64,000 nt of DNA. It comes from an uncultured Blautia sp. Lineage in GTDB: Bacteria > Bacillota > Clostridia > Lachnospirales > Lachnospiraceae. The stretch lies in the NCBI GenBank assembly GCA_900551075.1, contig URVB01000014.1:6874-70873 (forward strand), given 5' to 3'. The notes under the pieces are model-generated. The model worked only from the letters and a program-made list of their open reading frames with translations. It made no database searches and was not told where the DNA came from. This document shows, in pieces, positions 17,489 to 24,164 of the stretch (positions are counted from its first letter, which is position 1; every line of letters begins with the position of its first letter). Both the position numbers and the translations under genes were made by a program.

Positions 17489-18893
17489 AAGAAGAAAGGC
17501 CAAAAACAGGGAATATTCTTTCGTTTCTTACTTTTTTATGCTGATATTTATCAGTCTGATCGGTTATGTGATCTACTTCAATGCAGCAAAAAGTGAGACG
17601 TTTATCAATAGTCCGTATAATACGAGACAGGATACCTTCTCTGACCGTGTTATCCGCGGTCAGATTCTTTCGTCAGATGGAGAGATACTGGCAAAAACAG
17701 ATGTTTATGAGGATGGAACGGAGGACAGAATCTATCCTTATGCAAATATTTTTGCGCATGTGATCGGATATGATACAAACGGAAAGAGCGGTCTGGAATC
17801 TGAGGCGAATTTCCAGCTTTTAAGCTCTCATGCTTTTTTTCTGGAACAGATGAAGAACGAGTTCCGCGGAGAAAAAAATATGGGAGATACGGTAATTTCC
17901 ACGTTAAACGCCAATCTGCAGTCTACAGCGTATTATGCCCTTGGAGACAGAAGAGGGGCAGTGGTGGCTATAGAACCTTCAACCGGAAAAATCCTTGCCA
18001 TGGTCAGCAAGCCGGATTTCGACCCGAATACACTTGCTGAGAACTGGGAACGGCTGGTCAGTGATGAGACAAACAGCAGTCTCTTGAACCGTGCGACAAT
18101 GGGACAGTATCCGCCCGGTTCTACCTTCAAGATCGTAACAGCTCTTGATTATTTCCGGAAAAAGGGCAGCTTTGAAGGATATTCTTATCTCTGTCAGGGC
18201 AGTATTACAGTAGATGACCATACGATACAGTGTTATAACGGCAATGTGCATGGACAGGAGGATTTTTATTCCGCGTTTGCAAGCTCCTGCAACTGTGCGT
18301 TTGCAGATATGGGAATTGATCTGGGAGGCTCTTCGCTTCGAAAGACCAGTGAGGATCTGCTTTTTAATAAAACTCTCCCGTTGGAGGACTCCCGAAGGAG
18401 TACCTTCTCCCTGGATAAAAGCTCTGTTACTCCGCTGATCATGCAGACGTCCATCGGACAGGGAAACACCCTGGTTTCCCCTATACACATGGCGTTGATC
18501 ACCAGTGCCATTGCAAACGGCGGAGTATTGATGAAACCGTATTTGATTGATGAGGTAGTCAATAATACGGGAGAAGCGGTCAGCAGGACAGAAGCGGTTT
18601 CCTATAAGCGGCTGATGAGTACGAATGAAGCGAACCTTCTTGGCAAGCTGATGAAAGGGGTCGTGGATTACGGGACAGCTTCTGCTTTGAGCGGAAGAGG
18701 GTATACAGCGGCCGGAAAAACAGGTTCTGCGGAATTCGATGAAAAAGGTTCCAGCCATTCCTGGTTTGTCGGATATTCCAATATTGATGATCCGGATATG
18801 GTGGTAGCGGTCATTGTGGAGAACGGAGGAACCGGAAGTGAAGCGGCCGTACCGATCGCAGGTCAGCTTTTTGATGCCTATTATTATAATTGA
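17415..18893 (+). CDS. Class B penicillin-binding protein (transpeptidase)
   Basis: A 492-residue peptidoglycan transpeptidase, cognate partner of the SEDS protein. A very basic N-terminal tail (about 1-30) precedes one membrane helix (35-55). The active-site motifs are S236-T-F-K239, S291-C-N293 and K435-T-G437. The likely start is TTG at 17415 inside the preceding gene; the next in-frame ATG lies within the membrane helix and would destroy the anchor. It is compact compared with many class B PBPs and lacks PASTA domains. Confidence 0.87.
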   Translation: MRNAEKKRRKELEKEQKRREREISKRRKAKNREYSFVSYFFMLIFISLIGYVIYFNAAKSETFINSPYNTRQDTFSDRVIRGQILSSDGEILAKTDVYEDGTEDRIYPYANIFAHVIGYDTNGKSGLESEANFQLLSSHAFFLEQMKNEFRGEKNMGDTVISTLNANLQSTAYYALGDRRGAVVAIEPSTGKILAMVSKPDFDPNTLAENWERLVSDETNSSLLNRATMGQYPPGSTFKIVTALDYFRKKGSFEGYSYLCQGSITVDDHTIQCYNGNVHGQEDFYSAFASSCNCAFADMGIDLGGSSLRKTSEDLLFNKTLPLEDSRRSTFSLDKSSVTPLIMQTSIGQGNTLVSPIHMALITSAIANGGVLMKPYLIDEVVNNTGEAVSRTEAVSYKRLMSTNEANLLGKLMKGVVDYGTASALSGRGYTAAGKTGSAEFDEKGSSHSWFVGYSNIDDPDMVVAVIVENGGTGSEAAVPIAGQLFDAYYYN

Positions 18894-18939
18894 GTTACAA
18901 TACCTGCAGGGATAATTCATTTGAATATCAGGATTTCTG

Positions 18940-18968
18940 TTGCCAGTTTCCTGAAAAAGAGGTATACT
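18940..18968 (+). promoter_or_regulatory. Predicted strong sigma-A promoter
   Basis: TTGCCA (18940-18945), 17-base spacer, TATACT (18963-18968), 54 bases before the Nudix gene. Confidence 0.7.
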
Positions 18969-19022
18969 ATATTCAGTTTCGTGTATGACAAAAACACACG
19001 CATTACAGGAGGAAATTGCAAA

Positions 19023-19478
19023 ATGATAGAAGCAACGAGCTGTGGCGGTGTGGTAATTCATCGGGGTAAGATACTCGCTTTATATAAGTCCTACAAGAAC
19101 AGGTATGAGGGATGGGTATTGCCTAAGGGGACAGTGGAGCAAGGGGAAACGCATATTCAAACTGCTTTGCGTGAAGTGCGCGAAGAGGCGGATGTCAGCG
19201 CCTCCGTCGTGAAGTATATTGGCAAAAGCCATTATAACTTTACGGTTCCGGAGGATATGGTAACAAAGGAAGTGCACTGGTATCTGATGACGGCTGATAA
19301 TTATCATAGCAAACCTCAACGAGAGGAATTTTTTGTGGATTCGGGATATTACAAATTCCACGAAATTTATCATTTGCTTCGTTTTTCTAATGAAAAGCAG
19401 ATTGTAGAGAGGGCGTATCAGGAGTATCTGGAAATGCGGAGCGAGGGGCTCTGGGGAAAGCCGCACAGGTATTATTGA
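19023..19478 (+). CDS. Nudix hydrolase
   Basis: A 151-residue Nudix hydrolase cleaving nucleoside diphosphates linked to another group; substrate unknown. The Nudix box runs from about 37 to 59 with GTVEQGE and REVREEADV; the usual Gly near the end of the box is replaced by Asp. ATG 19023 follows AGGAGG and begins with the conserved SCGGVVIH strand; an upstream in-frame ATG at 18921 overlaps the promoter and is rejected. Confidence 0.88.
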   Translation: MIEATSCGGVVIHRGKILALYKSYKNRYEGWVLPKGTVEQGETHIQTALREVREEADVSASVVKYIGKSHYNFTVPEDMVTKEVHWYLMTADNYHSKPQREEFFVDSGYYKFHEIYHLLRFSNEKQIVERAYQEYLEMRSEGLWGKPHRYY

Positions 19479-19612
19479 TGCCCATGCAGGAAATTATGAA
19501 AAAGGGCTGTGTTTTTACGCAGCCCTGTTTAGATTATCAGGAAACAGGGTATCCTATTAAGGAAGACGATGTTTCAGGAAGAGCGGTGGTAAGGAATGCT
19601 GAAATGGTATGA
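19478..19612 (+). CDS. Small ORF, 44 residues, unknown
   Basis: An ORF that starts in TGATG overlapping the Nudix stop and ends 17 bases into the next gene. The product begins MPMQEIMKKGCVFTQPCLDY and contains YPIKEDDVSGRAVVRN, with balanced composition that looks coded. No ribosome site of its own is clear, so it would depend on translational coupling. An imperfect hairpin (19504-19525) lies within it and may be incidental. I recognise no family. Confidence 0.35.
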   Translation: MPMQEIMKKGCVFTQPCLDYQETGYPIKEDDVSGRAVVRNAEMV

Positions 19613-19907
19613 GCATTATTATATTGGGGAAGGTGTCCGGGATGCAGAAAAAATCCGCAAAAAGATCAATCAGGGCGAACTGGTGCCGGGAATCTATCTC
19701 CTCACACTGTCCGAAAACCCGAATAATGTTATGGAAATCCTGCCGGCTGTCAGCTTAAAACAGGAGACTGTGCGCAGGCTCTGTCCGGAGATTATCGGGA
19801 TGGCGATGGGGAAGGAGGAAGCTATGGTTATGGTTTCTGAGCTCCTTCCAAAGATTTATGAAGAAACAGGCACATTTCACGTGCAGGAATATATGAAGAA
19901 CAGGTGA
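19596..19907 (+). CDS. Conserved-looking hypothetical protein, 103 residues
   Basis: A soluble alpha/beta-like protein beginning MLKWYEHYYIGEGV, with EKIRKKINQGELVPGIYLLTLSENPNN in the first half. No catalytic motif is evident and I do not recognise the family. TAAGGA precedes the start. It lies between a Nudix hydrolase and a DUF2953-GerW pair, all on one strand with tiny spacers, so it probably belongs to the same transcript. Confidence 0.6.
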   Translation: MLKWYEHYYIGEGVRDAEKIRKKINQGELVPGIYLLTLSENPNNVMEILPAVSLKQETVRRLCPEIIGMAMGKEEAMVMVSELLPKIYEETGTFHVQEYMKNR

Positions 19908-19911
19908 ATGC

Positions 19912-20877
19912 ATGTTACATATTTTATGGATGCTGGTGAAAATTATATTGATTTTGCTTGGTATTGTGCTGGGGCTGGTGGTCCTTGCGCTGCTTTTGCT
20001 CTTATTCTGCCCCGTACGCTACCGCGCAGATGCTGTGAAAGAAGAGGGGGCGGTGCTGAAGCAGACGAGCGCTACGATTTCTGTAAGCTGGCTTTTTCAC
20101 GGTATCTGGCTGAGGCTTTTTCTAAGGGAAGGGGAACTGAGTCCGGATATTCGGATTTTGGGGATTCCTCTTGGAAAGTTCTTAAAAAGAAATCAAAAAA
20201 AGAAGGCCAAAGCCGGATTTGAAAAAGCAGCGGCAGAGATTGAGGATATAAAGGAGCCGGCAGTAAAAGAACCGGAAAAGCAGGAGACGTACCGGACATC
20301 AGCGGAAGAGCTGGAAAAAACGCCGGGCAGTGAAAAGAAAGACACCGGGAAGCTTCCTGACGGGAGTGTGCCTTTGGAGGAAAAAAAGACAGGGATTTTT
20401 CGAAAGTCATGGAATAAAATCTCCGGTTTTTGGGGGAAACTAAAAGGAATCCCTCACAAAATCGCAGTTGGATTACAGAAAATATCATTAACAATCAGAA
20501 ATATCTATGCTAAAATGGACTGGTGGAAGCAGTTTCTCATGCATCCCAAGACCAGGGAAGTCATAGCGTTGGTAAAAATAAAGCTTTTTCATTTGTTGAA
20601 GCATGTATTTCCAACGAGGATCAAAGGCAAAGTGGTATTCGGAAGCGAGGATCCGTCAGTGACGGGGGCTGTGCTTGCGGTCCTGGGAATGACAATGCCA
20701 TTTCACAAAAATCTGATTGAAATATCGCCGGTATTTAACGGCAGTAATGTCTTAGAAGGCAATGTGCAGTTAAAGGGAAGAATTTATGGAATTGTTCTTT
20801 TGAAGACTGCAGTGGATATATATTTTAATAAAAATGTCAAATATGTTATCAGCCGATGGAAACATAAGGAGGGTTAA
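19912..20877 (+). CDS. DUF2953 domain protein (YtfI-like)
   Basis: A 321-residue protein with an N-terminal membrane helix (residues 4-27), a charged Lys/Glu-rich linker (about 85-165) and a C-terminal DUF2953-like domain containing GSEDPSVTGAVLAVLGM. The next gene encodes a GerW-family protein; DUF2953 and GerW/YtfJ genes are habitually adjacent in spore formers. The molecular role of DUF2953 is not established. Confidence 0.75.
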   Translation: MLHILWMLVKIILILLGIVLGLVVLALLLLLFCPVRYRADAVKEEGAVLKQTSATISVSWLFHGIWLRLFLREGELSPDIRILGIPLGKFLKRNQKKKAKAGFEKAAAEIEDIKEPAVKEPEKQETYRTSAEELEKTPGSEKKDTGKLPDGSVPLEEKKTGIFRKSWNKISGFWGKLKGIPHKIAVGLQKISLTIRNIYAKMDWWKQFLMHPKTREVIALVKIKLFHLLKHVFPTRIKGKVVFGSEDPSVTGAVLAVLGMTMPFHKNLIEISPVFNGSNVLEGNVQLKGRIYGIVLLKTAVDIYFNKNVKYVISRWKHKEG

Positions 20878-20879
20878 TT

Positions 20880-21239
20880 ATGTCAAATGAAAACAACTTT
20901 AAGGACACTGTCAATTCATTATTCAAAGGAATGGATAGCTTTATCTCCGCAAAAACGGTTGTGGGAGATGCCATTCATGTAGGTGATACCATCATTCTTC
21001 CGTTGGTTGATGTGGCATTCGGCGTAGGCGCAGGTGCTTTTGCCGGAGAGCATAAAAACAGCGGAGGCGGCGGTATGACCGGGAAGGTGGCGCCGTGCGC
21101 AGTTTTGGTTATCCAAAACGGTTCAACCAGGCTTGTGAATGTCAAGAATCAGGATGGTTTGACAAAGGTTCTGGATATGGTGCCTGATTTTGTGGATAGA
21201 TTTGCATCCGGAATGGGCAAGGAAGAAACAGAAAAATAA
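20880..21239 (+). CDS. GerW family sporulation protein (YtfJ-like)
   Basis: A 119-residue YtfJ/GerW family protein. Visible: the N-terminal FKGMDSFISAKTVVGDAIHVGDTIILPLVDVAFGVGAG block split around a glycine-rich loop (NSGGGGMTGKVAPCAVLVI), typical of the family, and a C-terminal DFVDRF helix. GerW in Bacillus is needed for germination-related spore maturation. It follows DUF2953 by two bases, with AAGGAGGG upstream. It points to a sporulating lineage but does not prove that this strain sporulates. Confidence 0.88.
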   Translation: MSNENNFKDTVNSLFKGMDSFISAKTVVGDAIHVGDTIILPLVDVAFGVGAGAFAGEHKNSGGGGMTGKVAPCAVLVIQNGSTRLVNVKNQDGLTKVLDMVPDFVDRFASGMGKEETEK

Positions 21240-21298
21240 TTCAGTGTTCTCCGGGCAGTTTTCTGCATAAAATATAGTAAACCAAAGAGGCGGGGCTG

Positions 21299-21442
21299 TT
21301 GTATGTGGGAAAGCTGTTGGGATTGATACTATTTTGTATAGGAATTGGAATGGTAATCGGGATGCTGATTGCGGAAAGCGTGGTAATCGTCATAGCGGCT
21401 GCCATCTGCCTTCTGTGCGGATACCATATGTTTTGCAGATAA
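21299..21442 (+). CDS. Small membrane protein, 47 residues
   Basis: A short ORF starting TTG at 21299, eight bases after AAGAGG; GTG 21305 is an alternative. The product is almost wholly hydrophobic with two helices: GKLLGLILFCIGIGMVIGML and VVIVIAAAICLLCGYHMF. The pattern resembles small two-helix proteins widespread in clostridia, of unknown role. A strong terminator starts at its stop codon, which supports it being a real transcribed gene. Confidence 0.6.
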   Translation: MYVGKLLGLILFCIGIGMVIGMLIAESVVIVIAAAICLLCGYHMFCR

Positions 21443-21476
21443 CGGGTATGCGGGAGAAACCTGCATACCCGTTTTT
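21441..21476 (+). terminator. Intrinsic terminator
   Basis: A 14-bp stem, AACGGGTATGCGGG (21441-21454) with CCTGCATACCCGTT (21460-21473), one G-U pair, followed by TTTTT. Confidence 0.85.
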
Positions 21477-21512
21477 ATGAAGAATAAAAAGCGGAGTGCC
21501 TGCCTGTAAAAT

Positions 21513-21540
21513 AAAAAAACACCCCCGCGTCTGCGAGGGT
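21513..21540 (-). terminator. Intrinsic terminator of rpmB
   Basis: On the minus strand an 8-bp stem, ACCCTCGC with GCGGGGGT, loop AGAC, is followed by GTTTTTTTA. Confidence 0.8.
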
Positions 21541-21550
21541 CAATGGAAGC

Positions 21551-21739
21551 TTATGCTCTTTCCACTTTGCCGGATCTTAAGCAGGAAGTACATACGTACA
21601 TCTTCTTTGCTCCGCCGTTAGCTGTTTTTACTTTAACGGATTTTACATTAGATTTCCACATTTTATTGGATCTTCTATGGGAATGACTCACATTGTTTCC
21701 GAAATGAGCACCTTTTTCACAAATTGCACACTTAGCCAT
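21551..21739 (-). CDS. rpmB: 50S ribosomal protein L28
   Basis: A 62-residue L28 with the zinc-ribbon type cysteine pairs (CAIC near 4-7 and CTSC near 51-54) and the conserved GNNVSHSHRRSNKMWKSN segment. AAGGAGG precedes the start on the minus strand. It is divergent from the Asp23 gene, the usual Firmicutes arrangement, with its own promoter and terminator. Confidence 0.96.
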   Translation of the reverse strand: MAKCAICEKGAHFGNNVSHSHRRSNKMWKSNVKSVKVKTANGGAKKMYVCTSCLRSGKVERA

Positions 21740-21775
21740 GATAGCACCTCCTTGACGCTTTTTTCAACAGGTTTT

Positions 21776-21804
21776 ATTTTAGCAGAAGAATAAGGCTTTT
21801 GCAA
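21776..21804 (-). promoter_or_regulatory. Predicted promoter of rpmB
   Basis: On the minus strand TTGCAA, a 17-base spacer and TAAAAT. Confidence 0.65.
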
Positions 21805-21833
21805 GCAAAAAAAGGAAAAATGTAAAAATATTA

Positions 21834-21862
21834 TTTCTTTTTCCTGTAAAAGAGGTTATAAT
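21834..21862 (+). promoter_or_regulatory. Candidate promoter of the Asp23-kinase unit
   Basis: A consensus TATAAT at 21857-21862 with a weak TTTCTT 17 bases upstream, divergent from the rpmB promoter. Confidence 0.5.
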
Positions 21863-21897
21863 ACATACATACTACACTGAAAATTGGAGGTAACCTT

Positions 21898-22257
21898 ATG
21901 AATGGACGTATAGATTCCGGTCTGGGACAGATTATCATTGATACTGATGTCATTGCGACCTATGCGGGCAGTGTGGCAGTGGAATGCTTTGGGATCATTG
22001 GTATGGCAGCAGTCAGCATGAAGGACGGCCTTGTGAAGCTGCTTCGCCGGGACAGCCTGAAACATGGCATCAGCGTAAATATTACGGAGGAGAATAAAAT
22101 TCGCCTGGGGTTCCATGTGATTGTGGCGTATGGCGTAAATATCAGTACCATTGCAGATAATTTGATCAGCAATGTAAAATATAAAGTCGAAGCTTTTACA
22201 GGAATGGAAATTGAGAAGATCAACATTTATGTAGAAGGCGTGCGCGCAATAGATTAG
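21898..22257 (+). CDS. Asp23/Gls24 family protein (YloU-like)
   Basis: A 119-residue Asp23/Gls24 family envelope-stress associated protein. It contains GQIIIDTDVIATYAGSVAVECFGIIGMA and the basic-hydrophobic FHVIVAYGVNISTIADNLISNVKYKVE region, split here into the usual N- and C-terminal parts. TTGGAGG precedes the start. It sits directly before the DhaL-like kinase, as yloU-yloV in Bacillus. Confidence 0.88.
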   Translation: MNGRIDSGLGQIIIDTDVIATYAGSVAVECFGIIGMAAVSMKDGLVKLLRRDSLKHGISVNITEENKIRLGFHVIVAYGVNISTIADNLISNVKYKVEAFTGMEIEKINIYVEGVRAID

Positions 22258-22275
22258 TAATCAGAGGAGGAACTT

Positions 22276-23952
22276 GTGGTGAATATGAAAACCATAGATG
22301 CCAAAATACTTTCCAGGATGTTTCTGGCGGGAGCTAAGAACCTGGAAGCGAAAAAAGAGTGGATCAATGAATTGAATGTATTTCCCGTGCCGGATGGGGA
22401 CACAGGAACGAATATGACACTGACCATTATGTCTGCGGCTTCCGAGGTGGGTGCACTTAAGGAACCAAGTATGGAAATGCTGGCCAGAGCCATTTCTTCC
22501 GGCTCTCTGCGCGGGGCAAGAGGAAATTCAGGTGTTATTCTTTCTCAGCTTCTCAGAGGTTTTACAAGAAGTGTAAAAAATTTGGAGGTTCTGGACGCAC
22601 AGGCAATTGCCGCAGCAATGGAAAAGGCTGTGGAGACTGCATATAAAGCCGTTATGAAACCCAAGGAAGGAACCATACTTACCGTAGCAAGGGAAGCTGC
22701 TGCAAGGGCTTTGGAGATCGCAGAGGAAGCAGACGAGCTGCAGCCGTTTTTTGAGGAAATTTTTGCACACGCGGAGGAAACTCTTAAGAGAACCCCGGAA
22801 ATGCTTCCGGTATTGAAGGAAGCCGGTGTTGTGGATTCCGGCGGTCAGGGACTTCTGGAGGTCCTGCGCGGAGCTATGGATGGATTCCTCGGCAAGGAAG
22901 TGGATTATTCCAGCTTCGCAAAAACCGGCGGCACCTCCGTTACAAAAATCTCTCCGCAGGCAGAGACAGATATTAAATTTGGCTATTGTACAGAGTTTAT
23001 TATTCTCCTGGATAAAGAAATGCCGCTGGAGGAAGAGCATGCATTTAAGGAATTTTTGACCTCTATCGGTGATTCGATCGTTGTTGTAGCAGATGATGAG
23101 GTAGTCAAGGTACATGTACACACCAATCATCCCGGGCAGGCAATCGAGCGTGCTTTGACTTATGGTGCACTTTCCCGTATGAAGATTGACAATATGAGGG
23201 AAGAGCATCAGGAGAAGCTGATCAAGGATGCGGAGAAGCTGGCGAAGGAGCAGGCTGCTCAGGCTGCGGCACAGGCAGAAGCACAGCCGCCGAAGGAGGC
23301 GGGCTTTATTTCCGTATCAGCGGGGCAGGGGCTTACCAGCATCTTTAAGGAGCTGGGTGTGGATTATCTCATTGAGGGTGGTCAGACCATGAATCCTAGT
23401 ACAGAGGATATGCTCAATGCGATTGCAAAGGTAAATGCAAAAACGGTTTATATTTTCCCGAATAATAAGAATATTGTTATGGCAGCAAACCAGGCAAGGG
23501 ATCTGACGGAGGATAAGGAAATCATTGTAATCCCCACCAGGACGATTCCGCAGGGAATCACAGCGTTGATCAGCTATGTTCCTGAGAAGACTTCACAGGA
23601 AAACGCGGAAGCAATGGCTGAGGCAATCAAAAAGGTCAAAACAGGACAGATTACTTATGCAGTGCGTGACACCAGAATTGATGATAAAGAAATCCATGAG
23701 GGTGACATCATGGGAATTGGCGACAGCGGAATGCTGGCTGTCGGTAAGGATAAGAGAGCGGTGGCTGTCGAAACGGTCGGTGCCATGATGAGTGAGGAAG
23801 CAGAGGTTGTCAGCATTTATTACGGTGCAGATGTAACGGAGGAGGAAGCGGAAACGCTTGCCGCTTGTCTGGAAGAGGAATATCCGGACTGCGAAATAGA
23901 GGTCAATATGGGCGGTCAGCCGATTTATTACTATGTGATTTCTGTCGAGTAA
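22276..23952 (+). CDS. DAK2/DhaL-type kinase (YloV, FakA-like)
   Basis: A 558-residue protein of the YloV/FakA family; FakA phosphorylates fatty acids bound to FakB. The N-terminal DhaL ATP-binding domain has VPDGDTGTNMTLT near 35 and SLRGARGNSGVILSQLLRG near 76. The middle domain carries HVHTNHPGQAIERAL and the C-terminal part resembles DegV. No fakB-like gene is adjacent. GTG at 22276 or 22279 fits the AGGAGG at 22265-22270; an ATG follows at 22285. The linker near 315-340 is Ala/Glu/Lys-rich. Confidence 0.88.
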   Translation: MVNMKTIDAKILSRMFLAGAKNLEAKKEWINELNVFPVPDGDTGTNMTLTIMSAASEVGALKEPSMEMLARAISSGSLRGARGNSGVILSQLLRGFTRSVKNLEVLDAQAIAAAMEKAVETAYKAVMKPKEGTILTVAREAAARALEIAEEADELQPFFEEIFAHAEETLKRTPEMLPVLKEAGVVDSGGQGLLEVLRGAMDGFLGKEVDYSSFAKTGGTSVTKISPQAETDIKFGYCTEFIILLDKEMPLEEEHAFKEFLTSIGDSIVVVADDEVVKVHVHTNHPGQAIERALTYGALSRMKIDNMREEHQEKLIKDAEKLAKEQAAQAAAQAEAQPPKEAGFISVSAGQGLTSIFKELGVDYLIEGGQTMNPSTEDMLNAIAKVNAKTVYIFPNNKNIVMAANQARDLTEDKEIIVIPTRTIPQGITALISYVPEKTSQENAEAMAEAIKKVKTGQITYAVRDTRIDDKEIHEGDIMGIGDSGMLAVGKDKRAVAVETVGAMMSEEAEVVSIYYGADVTEEEAETLAACLEEEYPDCEIEVNMGGQPIYYYVISVE

Positions 23953-24003
23953 AAGAGCAAAGGGACCGAAGCCCCTCTGCACACCCTTCGGGCAAAAGAA
24001 TAA

Positions 24004-24081
24004 GCCGCCTTGGTAACTCAGGTATGAAAGCTTTTGAGAAGAGAATCATGCCGCGAGTACCGAGGCGGCCGTTTATTTTTT
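24004..24081 (+). terminator. Long hairpin with U-rich tail
   Basis: GCCGCCTTGGTAACTC (24004-24019) pairs with GAGTACCGAGGCGGC (24055-24069) with one bulge and one G-U pair; the stem continues as GGTATGA with TCATGCC and a small apical stem. About 27 pairs are followed by GTTTATTTTTT. Confidence 0.7.
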
Positions 24082-24101
24082 CGGACAGGCAGACTTATGA
24101 G

Positions 24102-24132
24102 GCCTTCGGTGTCCTTGACAGAAGGGCTTTTT
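24102..24132 (+). terminator. Second terminator-like hairpin before recG
   Basis: GCCTTC (24102-24107) pairs with GAAGGGC (24121-24127, one bulge), capped by TGTC-CTT-GACA, then TTTTT. It ends 32 bases before the recG start. Confidence 0.55.
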
Positions 24133-24164
24133 ACTTGTGTAAAAGAAAGATGGGAGATTGCAGA

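Larger units (their letters stand above)
23961..24132 (+). promoter_or_regulatory. Structured leader between the kinase gene and recG
   Basis: The 212-base gap before recG is nearly all foldable. CCGAAG (23966-23971) can pair locally with CTTCGG (23986-23991) or at distance with CTTCGG (24104-24109), the latter extended by flanking GGGA/TGTCC pairs. Between them lies a 66-nt hairpin, and a terminator-like hairpin ends at 24132. Competing pairings plus terminators are the layout of an attenuator or riboswitch. I match it to no known class. Confidence 0.5.

Noticed and set aside
17979..19061. A 360-codon minus-strand open frame
   Set aside because: Antisense to the transpeptidase with all three active-site motifs on the plus strand; no ribosome site or domain.
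23961..24050. Resemblance to a glycine riboswitch (CCGAAG and AACTCAGGTA)
   Set aside because: The conserved core order and spacing do not fit, and neither neighbouring gene relates to glycine.
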